Source: Geothrix sp. 21YS21S-2 (GTDB taxonomy: Bacteria; Acidobacteriota; Holophagae; Holophagales; Holophagaceae). From it: a stretch of DNA of 64,000 nt. Within the stretch, counting starts at the first letter, position 1. Each line of letters begins with the position of its first letter. Positions 18,963-27,643 of this stretch are shown here, piece after piece. Location: positions 2,638,001-2,702,000 of the forward strand of contig NZ_CP132910.1 in NCBI RefSeq assembly GCF_030846775.1. Reading direction: 5' to 3'. The notes under the pieces are model-generated. The model was not told the origin of the DNA. It did not search any database and saw only the letters and a list, made by a program, of their open reading frames with translations. The translations under genes were made by a program, and so were the position numbers.

Positions 18963-19091
18963 CGAACCTCGGCCCCTCGGCCACCTCGGCGATGCAATTC
19001 TGTTTCACGACCCTGCGGCGCGTTGAATCGATGCGCCGAAGGGTTCAAGAAAAGAAGGGCATCGCCGAGGTGGCCGAGGAGCCGAGGTTCG
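18963..19091. repeat. Long inverted repeat between convergent genes (33-bp arms)
   Basis: The arms at 18963-18995 and 19059-19091 are 33 bases each and complementary at all but one position. Between them a second, smaller inverted repeat (CGGCGC ... GCGCCG around 19014-19037) could form a nested stem. The arms consist largely of CCTCGGC/GCCGAGG units. It fills the gap between the YcaQ-like gene and the convergent cydB, so it may act as a bidirectional terminator, but it has no T run and looks more like a REP or MITE-type element. Confidence 0.75.
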
Positions 19092-19108
19092 CCGAGCAAG
19101 GATAAGGG

Positions 19109-20155
19109 CTAGTAGCCTTCCCCGTCCGCGGCGGCCTGGACCTTGCCGCGGTGGATGCGGAACAGCATGGCGAAGTAGGCGATGACGATGGGGAACGCCA
19201 GCAGCCACCAGATCAGCCCCGACCGCATCCCGTAGGCCCCGACGTTGGCGTTGTGGGCGTCCAGGCTGAAGGCGGGATCGAGCGTCGACCGGAGCATCAC
19301 CGGCCACACGCAGCCCGCGGTCGCGGCCAGGAGGCCCACGATGAAGGCGCCGGAACCCAGGAAAGCCAGGAGGGGGCGTTCCTTCCACAGGCCCGCGGCC
19401 ACCGTCCCCAGGCCCGCCAGGAAGAGCGCCATGCCGGCCCAGGCCAGCGGGGCATGGGGAAGCCTCGCGTAGACCTCCGGATTCACCCAGGCGGTGGCGA
19501 AGGTGGCGCCGAGGGCCAGGGCGGCCACGGACGCCCACAGGGGGCGGGCCGCGGCGAGGCACCGCCGATGGACCGGGCCGGAGGTCTTCCAGGCCAGGAA
19601 GAGGGCGCCGTGGGCCGTGAGCGTGGCCAGCACCAGGAGGCCCATGAGCAGGGTGTACCAGTCCAGGATCCCCACGGGGTTCCCCACGCCCCAGTGGGTG
19701 AAGAGCGGGATGTTGAAGAAGCCCGAGCCGTCCAGGGGCACGCCCCGCACCACGTTGCCCAGGGCCGCGCCCAGGAGCACGGGCATGAGGGTGCTGGACA
19801 CGGCGAAGGCCCCGTCCCAGAAGGCGCGCCAGAGGCGGTCCGCCACGTGGGACCGGAACTCGATGGAGATGCCCCGGAGGATCAGCGTCCAGATCACCAT
19901 GAACATGGCCAGGTAGAACCCCGAGAAGCCCGCCGCCAGGACCTTGGGGAACCCCAGGAAGAGCAGGCCCCCGCCGGCCAGGAGCCACACCTCGTTGCCG
20001 TCCCACAGGGGGCCGATGGCCGCCAGCACCTCCCGGCGCTCCTTGTCGCTGCGCGCCACGAACAGGTGCAGCGCCCCCGCCCCGAAGTCGAAGCCGTCCA
20101 TCACGGCGTATAGCGCCACCACCACCGACACCATCCAGAACCAGAGCATCTCCAT
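19109..20155 (-). CDS. cydB: Cytochrome bd ubiquinol oxidase subunit II
   Basis: CydB is the second membrane subunit of the quinol:O2 oxidoreductase, which gives high-affinity respiration without proton pumping. The protein has 348 residues and eight or nine hydrophobic segments. It opens with the typical MEMLWFWMVSVVVALYAVMD followed by GFDFGAGALHL, then GPLWDGNEVWLL and RGISIEFRSHV, all characteristic of CydB. It is translated 10 bases after cydA with GAGGAG as ribosome-binding site, so the two form one operon. No small cydX-type gene is visible: the stop is 17 bases from the large inverted repeat. Confidence 0.96.
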   Translation of the reverse strand: MEMLWFWMVSVVVALYAVMDGFDFGAGALHLFVARSDKERREVLAAIGPLWDGNEVWLLAGGGLLFLGFPKVLAAGFSGFYLAMFMVIWTLILRGISIEFRSHVADRLWRAFWDGAFAVSSTLMPVLLGAALGNVVRGVPLDGSGFFNIPLFTHWGVGNPVGILDWYTLLMGLLVLATLTAHGALFLAWKTSGPVHRRCLAAARPLWASVAALALGATFATAWVNPEVYARLPHAPLAWAGMALFLAGLGTVAAGLWKERPLLAFLGSGAFIVGLLAATAGCVWPVMLRSTLDPAFSLDAHNANVGAYGMRSGLIWWLLAFPIVIAYFAMLFRIHRGKVQAAADGEGY

Positions 20156-20165
20156 GGCCGTCTCC

Positions 20166-21488
20166 TCAATGGCCTTCGGGGCCGTGGGCCACTTCCCGGG
20201 CCACCAGGAAGAGGTAGAGCAGGCCCAGCACCAGGTAGAGCCCGGCGAAGCCCAGGGTCGTGAACACCGTCTGGCCCGGGTGCACCAGGGCCGAGGTGCC
20301 CGCCGCCGTCCTCAGGAGCCCGAACACCGTCCAGGGCTGGCGCCCCAGTTCGGCCACCATCCATCCCGCGGAATTGGCGATGAAGGGGAAGGGGAAGGCC
20401 AGCATGATGCACCACAGGAGGGGCCGCGCGCGTTCCAGCCTCCCCCGGTACAGCAGGAGCGCGGCCAGCCCCATGAGCCCGATGAAGAGCGTGCCCAGGC
20501 CCACCATGATATGGAAGCCGTAGTAGAGCAGCTCCAGCTCCGTGGGCCAGGCGTCCCGGGGGAAATCATCCAGGCCCTTCACGTCGCTGGAGAAGGAGCC
20601 GTAGGCGATGAAGCTGAGGACCCCCGGGAGGCGCACCGGGTTGTCCAGGCGCTGCCGGGCCACGTCCGGCTGGCCGATGAGGTTCACCTCGGCGTAGCGC
20701 CCGCTCTTCCACCGCCCCTCCATGGCCGCCAGGGCCACGGGCTGGTGGCGCGCCACCTGCTTGCCGTTGAGGTCCCCCGTGGGGAAGGCCGCCGCGCAGG
20801 CCCCGATGAAGCCCGCCAGGACCCCCGCCTTCAGGTAGAGCCGGGCCTGGGCCGCGTGGATGCCCTGCAGGGTCCAGAAGGCGCCCACCGCCGCCACCAC
20901 GAAGGCCCCGGTCACCACCGCCCCGGTCATGGTGTGCGCGTACTGCACCAGCCCCCAGGGGTTCGTCAGGAAGGCCCAGAAGTCCACCAGCTGCAGGCTC
21001 CCGTCCGCCAGCACCCGGTGGCCCACCGGATGCTGCATGAAGGCGTTGGTGGCCACGATGAAAAAGCCCGAGAGCCAGCTGCCCAGGAACAGGGCCAGGG
21101 CCGCGGCCGCGTGGAGCTTCGGGCCCAGCCGCTTCTCCCCCCAAACCAGCAGGCCCAGGAAGGTGCTCTCCAGGAAGAAGGCGAACATGCCCTCCATGGC
21201 CAGGGTCTGGCCGATGACCCCGCCGGCGTCCCGGGAGAAGCGCGCCCAGTTGGTGCCGAACTGGAACTCCAGCGGGATGCCCGTCACCACCCCCACCCCG
21301 AAGGTGAGGCCGAAGATGCGGATCCAGAACCGGGCCGCGGCGTCGAACCGCTCCTCCCCCCGGGCCAGGGCCAGCCCCTTGAAGACCACGATCAGGAGCG
21401 CGAGGCCCATGGTCAGCTGGGGGAACAGGTAGTGGAACGTCGCCGTGAACCCGAACTGGAACCGGTGCCAGAAAAGAAGACCATCCAT
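20166..21488 (-). CDS. cydA: Cytochrome bd ubiquinol oxidase subunit I
   Basis: CydA binds haems b558, b595 and d and oxidises quinol. The 440-residue protein starts MDGLLFWHRFQFGFTATFHY, with the conserved axial His in this opening region. It then shows the family segments EFQFGTNWARFSRDAGGVIGQ and EGMFAFFLESTFLGL. The Q-loop between the fifth and sixth helices (GDLNGKQVARHQPVALAAME) is of the short type, unlike the long loop of E. coli. I chose ATG 21488, which has GGAG seven bases upstream; an ATG six codons earlier (21506) is possible. It heads the cydAB operon, with a good promoter at 21523-21552. Confidence 0.96.
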   Translation of the reverse strand: MDGLLFWHRFQFGFTATFHYLFPQLTMGLALLIVVFKGLALARGEERFDAAARFWIRIFGLTFGVGVVTGIPLEFQFGTNWARFSRDAGGVIGQTLAMEGMFAFFLESTFLGLLVWGEKRLGPKLHAAAALALFLGSWLSGFFIVATNAFMQHPVGHRVLADGSLQLVDFWAFLTNPWGLVQYAHTMTGAVVTGAFVVAAVGAFWTLQGIHAAQARLYLKAGVLAGFIGACAAAFPTGDLNGKQVARHQPVALAAMEGRWKSGRYAEVNLIGQPDVARQRLDNPVRLPGVLSFIAYGSFSSDVKGLDDFPRDAWPTELELLYYGFHIMVGLGTLFIGLMGLAALLLYRGRLERARPLLWCIMLAFPFPFIANSAGWMVAELGRQPWTVFGLLRTAAGTSALVHPGQTVFTTLGFAGLYLVLGLLYLFLVAREVAHGPEGH

Positions 21489-21522
21489 GCCGACACTCCG
21501 ATTCATTCGCTGCGACCTGGAA

Positions 21523-21552
21523 ATAGTAGACCGGAATTGTTGGTTTAGACAA
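21523..21552 (-). promoter_or_regulatory. Probable sigma-70 promoter of cydAB
   Basis: On the minus strand, TTGTCT (21547-21552) and TACTAT (21523-21528) are separated by 18 bases, about 35 bases upstream of the cydA start. No further regulator site is evident. Confidence 0.55.
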
Positions 21553-21611
21553 GGCGGGGGGAGACCTCGTAACATGATGCCAGGCGCCGGAGCGCCGGTT
21601 CCGGAGTCCGC

Positions 21612-22502
21612 ATGGCCTACGCTGGCGAATTGGCAGCCCTCGCAACGTCCCTCTGCTGGGCCTTCAATTCGGTGTGCTTCACCGTGGCGGGCCGCCGGGT
21701 GGGTTCCCAGACGGTGAACGCGGCGCGGCTCTACATGGCCCTGGCCATGCTCGTGGGGGTGCACCTGGCGGCCTTCGGCACCGCCTTCCCCTTCCACGCG
21801 GGGGCCCAGCGGCTGGTGCCCCTGGCGGTGTCGGGCCTCATCGGCTTCGCCCTGGGGGACGCCCTGCTCTTCGAGGCCTTCCTGCTCCTGGGGGCCCGGG
21901 TGGCCATGCTCCTCATGACGCTCTCGCCCGTCTTCAGCGTGATCCTGGCCCGCGTCTTCCTGGGCCAGTCCCTGGGGCTCCCGAAGGTCGTGGCCATCCT
22001 CGCCACCCTCGCCGGGATCGCGTGGGTGGTGGCCGAAGGCCATGGCGAAAGCCAGCGGCCGAAGCACGCCACCCTGGGCGTCCTCCTGGGCATCGGCGGC
22101 GCCCTGGGCCAGTCCGTGGGCCTCATCCTGTCCGACGTGGGCATGCGGGGCGGCTTCCATCCGGTCTCGGCCAACCTGGTGCGGGTGGTGGCGGGCACCT
22201 TGGCTATAAGCGTCTGGTTCCTCCTCCGCGGGCAGTTCCTGGACTGCACCCGGCGCATGAAGGACATGAAGGCCTCGATCTACATCTTCGCGGGAGCCAT
22301 CACGGGGCCGGTCATCGGGGTCGTGTTGTCCCTGTTCGCGATAACCCACACATCAATGGGCGTGGCGGCGACCCTCATGTCGCTTTCGCCGGTGCTGCTG
22401 CTGCCCATCTCCATGGCGGTATTCAAGGAGCGCGTCTCAAGCAGGGCGTGGGCTGGCACCATCCTGTCGATCGTGGGAGCGGCCGCCCTGTTCTGGATTT
22501 AG
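21612..22502 (+). CDS. EamA/DMT-family metabolite exporter
   Basis: A 296-residue inner-membrane protein of the drug/metabolite transporter superfamily with ten hydrophobic segments in two EamA halves. The first half runs from [17 protein letters not shown]; the second from [20 protein letters not shown]. Each half ends with the EamA pattern of a Pro-containing loop followed by a helix ([34 protein letters not shown]). Members export amino acids, nucleotides or drugs; the substrate cannot be assigned. It is transcribed divergently from cydAB. Confidence 0.9.
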   Translation: MAYAGELAALATSLCWAFNSVCFTVAGRRVGSQTVNAARLYMALAMLVGVHLAAFGTAFPFHAGAQRLVPLAVSGLIGFALGDALLFEAFLLLGARVAMLLMTLSPVFSVILARVFLGQSLGLPKVVAILATLAGIAWVVAEGHGESQRPKHATLGVLLGIGGALGQSVGLILSDVGMRGGFHPVSANLVRVVAGTLAISVWFLLRGQFLDCTRRMKDMKASIYIFAGAITGPVIGVVLSLFAITHTSMGVAATLMSLSPVLLLPISMAVFKERVSSRAWAGTILSIVGAAALFWI

Positions 22503-22521
22503 GATTTTTTACTCCTGTTTT

Positions 22522-22566
22522 CCTGAGAATTTCCGATACCTTTATCTGGAATCCCTTTCTCAGGAG
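22522..22566 (+). promoter_or_regulatory. Leader inverted repeat overlapping the symporter ribosome-binding site
   Basis: CCTGAGAA (22522-22529) is complementary to TTCTCAGG (22557-22564). The right arm contains most of the AGGAG ribosome-binding site (22562-22566) of the TTG-initiated symporter gene. A stem would hide this site; whether it is regulatory is not known. Confidence 0.4.
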
Positions 22567-22572
22567 AATAAG

Positions 22573-23901
22573 TTGAAGTTACTGCAAAAGCTAAGGCATA
22601 GCCTCTACCTCCAGGTCATCCTCGCAGTGCTCATCGGAGCGGCACTGGGATATTTCCGTCCCCAGTTCGCGGCCAGCATGCGCCCCCTGGGCGAGGGCTT
22701 CATCAAGCTCGTGAAGATGCTCATCGCCCCCATCATCTTCCTCACGGTCGTCATGGGCATCGCCAAGATGGGCGACATGAAGAAGGTGGGCCGCGTGGGC
22801 GGAAAGGGCATCCTCTACTTCGAGGTCCTCACCACCATCGCCCTGGCCATCGGCCTGGTCATCGCGAACGTGTTCAGGCCCGGGGCGGGCATGAACATCA
22901 ATCCCGCCTCCCTGGACACCAAGTCCATCGCCGCCTACACCCACCCCGGGGCCCACCTCAGCACCATCGACTTCATCATGAACATCATCCCCAAGGACGT
23001 GGCCGACGCCTTCGCCAAGGGGGACATCCTCCAGATCCTCCTCTTCGCCATGCTCTTCGGCAGCGCCCTGGCCTTCATCAAGGATGACGGCATCCCGGTC
23101 ATGAAGTTCCTGGACGGCCTGAACAAGGTCTTCTTCCGCCTGGTGGCCATGGTCATGCGCCTGGCCCCCATCGGCGCCTTCGGCGCCATGGCCTTCACCG
23201 TGGGCAAGTACGGGCTCCACTCCCTGGTGAGCCTGGGCAAGCTCATCGCCTGCTTCTACGCCACCAGCCTGCTGTTCGTCATCCTCATCCTGGGCGCGGT
23301 GATGAAGTACGCGGGCCTGAACATCTTCAAGTTCCTGCGGTACATCCGGGAGGAGATCCTGATCGTGCTGGGCACCTCCTCCTCGGAATCCGCCCTGCCC
23401 CTCATGATGGAGAAGATGGAGCGCCTGGGCTGCTCCAAGTCCGTGGTGGGCATGGTCATCCCCATGGGCTACTCCTTCAACCTGGACGGCACCTCCATCT
23501 ACCTCACCCTGGCCTGCCTCTTCATCGCCCAGGCCACCAACACCCACGTCACCCTGACCCAGCAGCTCTACATCCTGGGCATCCTCCTCCTGACGTCCAA
23601 GGGCGCCGCGGCCGTCACCGGCGGCGGCTTCATCACCCTGGCGGCGACCCTTTCGGTGGTGGGCAACATCCCCGTCGCCGGGCTGGCCCTGCTGCTGGGC
23701 ATCGACCGCTTCATGAGCGAGGCCCGGGCCATCACCAACCTCATCGGCAACGGCGTGGCCTCGGTGGCCGTTTCCAAGTGGGAGGGCGAACTGGATCTGG
23801 AGCGGGCCACCTACTTCCTGGACAACCCCAAGGTCGTCGAGGAGGAGGAGTACCAGCTGTCCCGGATCCCCGCCAATCCCGGCGTGGCCTACGAGGGGTA
23901 G
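22573..23901 (+). CDS. Dicarboxylate/amino acid:cation symporter (DAACS family), first of two
   Basis: A 442-residue symporter of the DctA/GltP family, taking up C4-dicarboxylates or glutamate/aspartate with Na+ or H+. Diagnostic features are [20 protein letters not shown] near the N-terminus, the re-entrant loop serine-rich motif [10 protein letters not shown], and [19 protein letters not shown] with the conserved NLDGT. The start is TTG, eight bases after AGGAG; a leader hairpin overlaps this site. The C-terminus overlaps the convergent gene by 13 bases. A paralogue lies at 46446-47741. C4-dicarboxylate and glutamate specificities cannot be told apart from the motifs. Confidence 0.92.
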   Translation: MKLLQKLRHSLYLQVILAVLIGAALGYFRPQFAASMRPLGEGFIKLVKMLIAPIIFLTVVMGIAKMGDMKKVGRVGGKGILYFEVLTTIALAIGLVIANVFRPGAGMNINPASLDTKSIAAYTHPGAHLSTIDFIMNIIPKDVADAFAKGDILQILLFAMLFGSALAFIKDDGIPVMKFLDGLNKVFFRLVAMVMRLAPIGAFGAMAFTVGKYGLHSLVSLGKLIACFYATSLLFVILILGAVMKYAGLNIFKFLRYIREEILIVLGTSSSESALPLMMEKMERLGCSKSVVGMVIPMGYSFNLDGTSIYLTLACLFIAQATNTHVTLTQQLYILGILLLTSKGAAAVTGGGFITLAATLSVVGNIPVAGLALLLGIDRFMSEARAITNLIGNGVASVAVSKWEGELDLERATYFLDNPKVVEEEEYQLSRIPANPGVAYEG

Positions 23902-25058
23902 AACATCTTGATCGTCTGGTCCAGGGCCTGGATGACCGCGAGGATCCGGAAGGGATCCACCGGCAGGAAGTCCACGGCCCCCAGGCCCAGGGCCCGGTTC
24001 CGCTTGAGGACGGCATCCTCCTCGGGCCCGGCCACCAGGACCGGCACGGGGCACCGCTCGTCCTTGACGAGCTTGCCGGCCAGTTCCATGCCGCTCATGG
24101 AACGCAGGCGCTGGTGCACCACCACGAGCTTCACGCGGCCCCAGTCGGAGCCCTCCACCCCGAGGGACTTGACCAGGGGCCGCACCTCGCCCCGGGCGAA
24201 GTCCAGCCCGGCCACCCCGAACCTCCGGCCCACGGCCTCGGCCATGCGGATCGAGAAGGGGGGTTCGCTGATGACCAGCACCAGCGGGTCCCGATCGGAC
24301 AGCACCTGGAGGGTGGGCCCGGCCTTGACGACCTCGCCCTTGCTGCGGTCCGCGCGGACCCCCCGGGTCTGGAAGAGCTCCCGGTCCTTGCGGTCCTGGG
24401 CGATCATCGCCTCGTTGAGCCACATCCGGTAGGCCTTCAGGACGGGCGCGTCGTGCTTTTCCGTGAACCGGATGCCTACGACGCCCTCCTCCATGGTGTC
24501 GCACACGGCCTTGAGGACGAACTTGTTGTCCAGGTCCATGTTCAGTTCCATGGTCGTGGGGGTGTCCAGCTTGAGCTGTCCGTCCTTGACCGCGCCGCTG
24601 CCGTAGAGGGGCAGCAGGAGGCCGTCCTGGCCCAGGGCCCGGATGCGGGCGTCGCAGAAGTCCATGCTGGGGCTCGTGAACACCGCTCCCAGGGGCTTCT
24701 CGGGCAGGAAGTCCGAGAGCCCGCGGTAGTCCCGGCCCTTGAGCATGCGGGGCTGCTCCAGGTGGACGCAGTCCGATCCCTCGAGCTGGCCGAAGTCGGC
24801 CACCTCCACCGTGCCCTGGAACTTCCGGCCCCGGTCGAACACCGTCATGCGGTAGTGGTCGCCGACGTTCATGTTCCACTTGGTCCGCTCGGCCCCGGTG
24901 ATGCCCACCAGGATCCGGCCCTCCACCTCCTCGAAAATGGGGAAGGTCCAGTCCCGGCCCTCCACCTTCATGGTGATGTCGCCGCCGGAGCGGCAAAGCC
25001 GCTGGAAGACCATCCGGATGGAGGCCGTGTCGTCGAGCTGGAAGAATTCCGCTGGCAT
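23889..25058 (-). CDS. Degenerate PilZ-like protein with C-terminal receiver-like domain
   Basis: A 389-residue cytoplasmic protein built like the PilZ proteins at 5852 and 29242: an N-terminal beta-rich region ([20 protein letters not shown]), a central region where PilZ would sit ([11 protein letters not shown]...[10 protein letters not shown]...GVVGIRFTE), and a C-terminal receiver-like fold ([15 protein letters not shown]...[15 protein letters not shown]...[14 protein letters not shown]). I find no RxxxR or D/NxSxxG pair, so c-di-GMP binding is doubtful. It may be a partner or a descendant that lost binding. Its last 13 bases overlap the convergent symporter. Confidence 0.65.
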   Translation of the reverse strand: MPAEFFQLDDTASIRMVFQRLCRSGGDITMKVEGRDWTFPIFEEVEGRILVGITGAERTKWNMNVGDHYRMTVFDRGRKFQGTVEVADFGQLEGSDCVHLEQPRMLKGRDYRGLSDFLPEKPLGAVFTSPSMDFCDARIRALGQDGLLLPLYGSGAVKDGQLKLDTPTTMELNMDLDNKFVLKAVCDTMEEGVVGIRFTEKHDAPVLKAYRMWLNEAMIAQDRKDRELFQTRGVRADRSKGEVVKAGPTLQVLSDRDPLVLVISEPPFSIRMAEAVGRRFGVAGLDFARGEVRPLVKSLGVEGSDWGRVKLVVVHQRLRSMSGMELAGKLVKDERCPVPVLVAGPEEDAVLKRNRALGLGAVDFLPVDPFRILAVIQALDQTIKMFYPS

Positions 25059-25088
25059 GTCGAGATTATGTTCAGCGTCTGGGAAAAC

Positions 25089-26024
25089 TCAACAACCAAG
25101 TACCTGATCTACCGCCGCATAGGGGTCCAGGACCCGGTCGGCGACGGCCTTAATGAGAAGTTCAACCTTTTCGGAGCCGGCTCGGGCGCGGGCCCGGCGG
25201 GCCGCCTCCTCCGCCAGGAGGCTGCCGAAGCGGAGCCGGGCCCGCTCCCGGGCCTTGACCTGAAAACCGCCGTGGGCCTTCAACCAGGTCCCGTGTTCCC
25301 GGATCTTTTCCAACAGCTCCGGGATCCCCTCCCCCTGGGCGGCAACGGTGCGAACCGCGGGGGGATCCCAGGCCTGGGCGGAGCCGAGGGACTTCATGGC
25401 CTGGATCTCCATCTCCACCTTCTCCACCCCGTCCCTGTCGGCCTTGTTGACGATGAAGATGTCCGCCACCTCCATGATGCCGGCCTTGATGGCCTGGATC
25501 TCGTCACCCATGCCCGGCACCAGGACCACGCAGCAGGTCTGCACGCAGCTCACGACATCCACCTCGTCCTGGCCCACGCCCACCGTCTCCACGATCACCA
25601 CGTCCCACCCCGCGGCGTCCAGGAGGTCGATGGCGTCCTGCGTGGCCCTGGCCAGGCCCCCCAGGGCCCCCCGGGTGGCCATGGAGCGGATGAAGATGCC
25701 GGGGTCGGCCGCGATGCGACCCATGCGGATGCGGTCGCCCAGGATGGCGCCCCCGCTGAAGGGGGAGGTGGGGTCCACCGCGAGGATCCCCACGCGCCTG
25801 CCCTCGGCCCGGAGGGCGCGGGCCAGCTGGTCCGTGAGGGTCGATTTCCCGCTGCCCGGGGACCCCGTGAGGCCGATGACCACGGCGCGGCCCAGGTGGG
25901 GCCAGACGCTGGCCATGAGGGCCCTCGCCTCGGGGTGGCCGTTCTCCATCCACGTGATGGCCCGGGCCAGGGCCCTGGGGCTGCCGTCCAGGAGGGGTCG
26001 CAGGAGCCGGGAAGCGTTTTCCAT
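25089..26024 (-). CDS. meaB: MeaB/ArgK-type G-protein chaperone of a B12-dependent acyl-CoA mutase
   Basis: A 311-residue GTPase of the MeaB/MMAA family. These proteins gate adenosylcobalamin loading and protect methylmalonyl-CoA mutase or a related mutase. The P-loop reads GLTGSPGSGKSTL (near residue 50); then VDPTSPFSGGAILGDRIRM, the switch region FIRSMATRGALGG, VIVETVGVGQDEVDV and the guanine-specificity motif NKAD are all present. Family members usually sit beside mutase subunits; none is in this window, so its client is elsewhere. The gene is flanked by the degenerate PilZ-like gene downstream (30 bases) and a divergent zinc-ribbon gene. Confidence 0.93.
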   Translation of the reverse strand: MENASRLLRPLLDGSPRALARAITWMENGHPEARALMASVWPHLGRAVVIGLTGSPGSGKSTLTDQLARALRAEGRRVGILAVDPTSPFSGGAILGDRIRMGRIAADPGIFIRSMATRGALGGLARATQDAIDLLDAAGWDVVIVETVGVGQDEVDVVSCVQTCCVVLVPGMGDEIQAIKAGIMEVADIFIVNKADRDGVEKVEMEIQAMKSLGSAQAWDPPAVRTVAAQGEGIPELLEKIREHGTWLKAHGGFQVKARERARLRFGSLLAEEAARRARARAGSEKVELLIKAVADRVLDPYAAVDQVLGC

Positions 26025-26115
26025 GCCTCCAGGATGCCATTCCCGGGCCCGCCCCGGGGAGGCCCCCGCAGAGATGCTATGATTTCAGCGGTAGACAGCC
26101 ACCCGAAGAGCGCAA

Positions 26116-26499
26116 ATGACCCCACGACTCCCAGCCCAACCCAAGCCGCCCCCCGCCGAGCCCGCCTCCCCCGGCGTGGTGAAGATCCAGAAGCGCGAGG
26201 CCAAGCCCACCGTGACCACCCGGGAGAAGGTCTGCGCCACCTGCGGGCGCACCTTCCGGCTGTCCCCGGAGGAGAAGTTTTTCAACTGCCCGCACTGCTA
26301 CAAGAAGACCCAGCCCGTGCGCAAGGCGGTACGCAAGAACGAAGCCCAGATCCTCACCCAGATCATCTGCGTGGAATGCGGGACCAAGGAATACGTGGAC
26401 TTCGTCCCCACCGATCCCGCCGCGGCCTTCTGCGCATCCTGCTTTTCCCGGCGGAAGCGGGAACTTCAGGCCCAGAAGCCTCACAAAGAACGGCGATAG
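26116..26499 (+). CDS. Small double zinc-ribbon protein
   Basis: A 127-residue basic protein with two zinc-ribbon-like modules. The first is CATC at about residue 40, paired with CPHC near residue 59; the second is CVEC, paired with CASC about 27 residues later. A proline-rich 30-residue leader and a strongly basic tail (RRKRELQAQKPHKERR) flank them. The module resembles the zinc-ribbon proteins often seen in deltaproteobacterial and acidobacterial genomes. The basic character suggests nucleic-acid or protein binding; I cannot name a function. It ends 19 bases before the exported-protein gene and is probably cotranscribed with it. Confidence 0.75.
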   Translation: MTPRLPAQPKPPPAEPASPGVVKIQKREAKPTVTTREKVCATCGRTFRLSPEEKFFNCPHCYKKTQPVRKAVRKNEAQILTQIICVECGTKEYVDFVPTDPAAAFCASCFSRRKRELQAQKPHKERR

Positions 26500-26518
26500 C
26501 CCTTATCCGGAGATCTGC

Positions 26519-27637
26519 ATGAAACTCGGTATTCCTGCCCTGACGGCCACCCTCCTCGTGCTCGGCGGCGCCGCCTCGGCCCACGGCCAGGCCAAGGCCA
26601 AGGCCCCCGCCGCCAAGGGCCCCGCCAAGGAAAGCATCGAGGCCACCTTCGCGCGCCAGAACCTGGACCAGGTCCTGGACGCCGTCAATTCCGGCTGGTT
26701 CGGAAAGCCCTACCAGGACGTCCGCGCCGTGGACCTGGAAGGAACCCTCTCCATCAACTTCACCGCGGCCGCGGCCAACGCCAAGGTCGACCAGCTCGGC
26801 CAGGGCGCCGTCAAGGGCGGCCTCACCAAGGGCGGCACCGTCAACCTGAACCTCAAAGGCACCTACTTCGCCAACGCCGACTTCCGCACCGAGCTCAAGG
26901 GCGACTTCGGGACCCTGCTCTACTACCGCTCGGGCCTGAAGGGGTTCCTCTACAGCAAGGAGATGAACGCCTACACCACCAAGGTGGATCCGCCCCCGTC
27001 CGACGCCCCCGTGTCCTTCCTGGGGTGGTTCAGCCAGTGCGTCAACGAGGTGCGGGACGTGTACGTGAAGGGCTCCCTCTTCAAGGCCGCCATGGGCCGC
27101 GAGGACAGCGCCGGCGGCCAGATCCTGTCCTTCCAGTCGCCGACCTCCGCCTACGACCCCAAGAAGCGCGAGCAGAGCATGGCCGAGAGCCTGGGCTTCT
27201 GGAAGCGCGGCAAGCTCGACGTGGTCTTCGACAAGTCCACGAAGCTGCCCACGAAGATGAACTACAGCAACGACGCCCAGGGCATCACCACCCGCATGAC
27301 CTTCCACTACACCGGCACCCGGCCCACCAGCGTGACCATCGAGAACCAGAGCCGGGGCATGGAAGGCCCGGCGTCCCTCACGATCTCCTACAACGGCGAG
27401 GGCCGCATCGACCACCTCGCCGGGCAGATGGGCTTTCCCGTGGGCACCATGAAGTTCGACGTGCACATGACCTGGACCCGGGACCGCAAGCTCCCCGGCA
27501 CCATCCCCCCCGTCGGCGCCACCAAGAAGGGCGGCGACGAACTCGAGACCATGCTCCTGGTGAACCTCGCCGGGAAGGTGCTGGACCTCCAGCGCGGCGG
27601 CTTCAACATGCGGAGCGTGACGCTCACCAGCAAGTGA
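26519..27637 (+). CDS. Exported protein of unknown function
   Basis: A 372-residue protein with a signal peptide (MKLGIPALTATLLVLGGAASAHG), followed by an Ala/Lys/Pro-rich linker and a mostly beta-strand domain. The domain contains lines such as GGTVNLNLKGTYFANADFRT, GKLDVVFDKSTKLPTKMNYS and GMEGPASLTISYNGEG. This pattern recalls LolA/LppX-type lipoprotein-binding folds or outer-membrane lipoprotein-sorting proteins, but there is no lipobox and I cannot assign the family. The ATG has GGAG nearby. The next gene, a TPR glycosyltransferase, starts six bases after its stop, so they are an operon. Confidence 0.75.
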   Translation: MKLGIPALTATLLVLGGAASAHGQAKAKAPAAKGPAKESIEATFARQNLDQVLDAVNSGWFGKPYQDVRAVDLEGTLSINFTAAAANAKVDQLGQGAVKGGLTKGGTVNLNLKGTYFANADFRTELKGDFGTLLYYRSGLKGFLYSKEMNAYTTKVDPPPSDAPVSFLGWFSQCVNEVRDVYVKGSLFKAAMGREDSAGGQILSFQSPTSAYDPKKREQSMAESLGFWKRGKLDVVFDKSTKLPTKMNYSNDAQGITTRMTFHYTGTRPTSVTIENQSRGMEGPASLTISYNGEGRIDHLAGQMGFPVGTMKFDVHMTWTRDRKLPGTIPPVGATKKGGDELETMLLVNLAGKVLDLQRGGFNMRSVTLTSK

Positions 27638-27643
27638 GGGACC

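Noticed and set aside
18963-19091. CRISPR-like or tandem repeat reading of the GCCGAGG units
   Set aside because: The units are part of one inverted repeat, not regularly spaced direct repeats with unique spacers. No CRISPR array was seen anywhere in the window.
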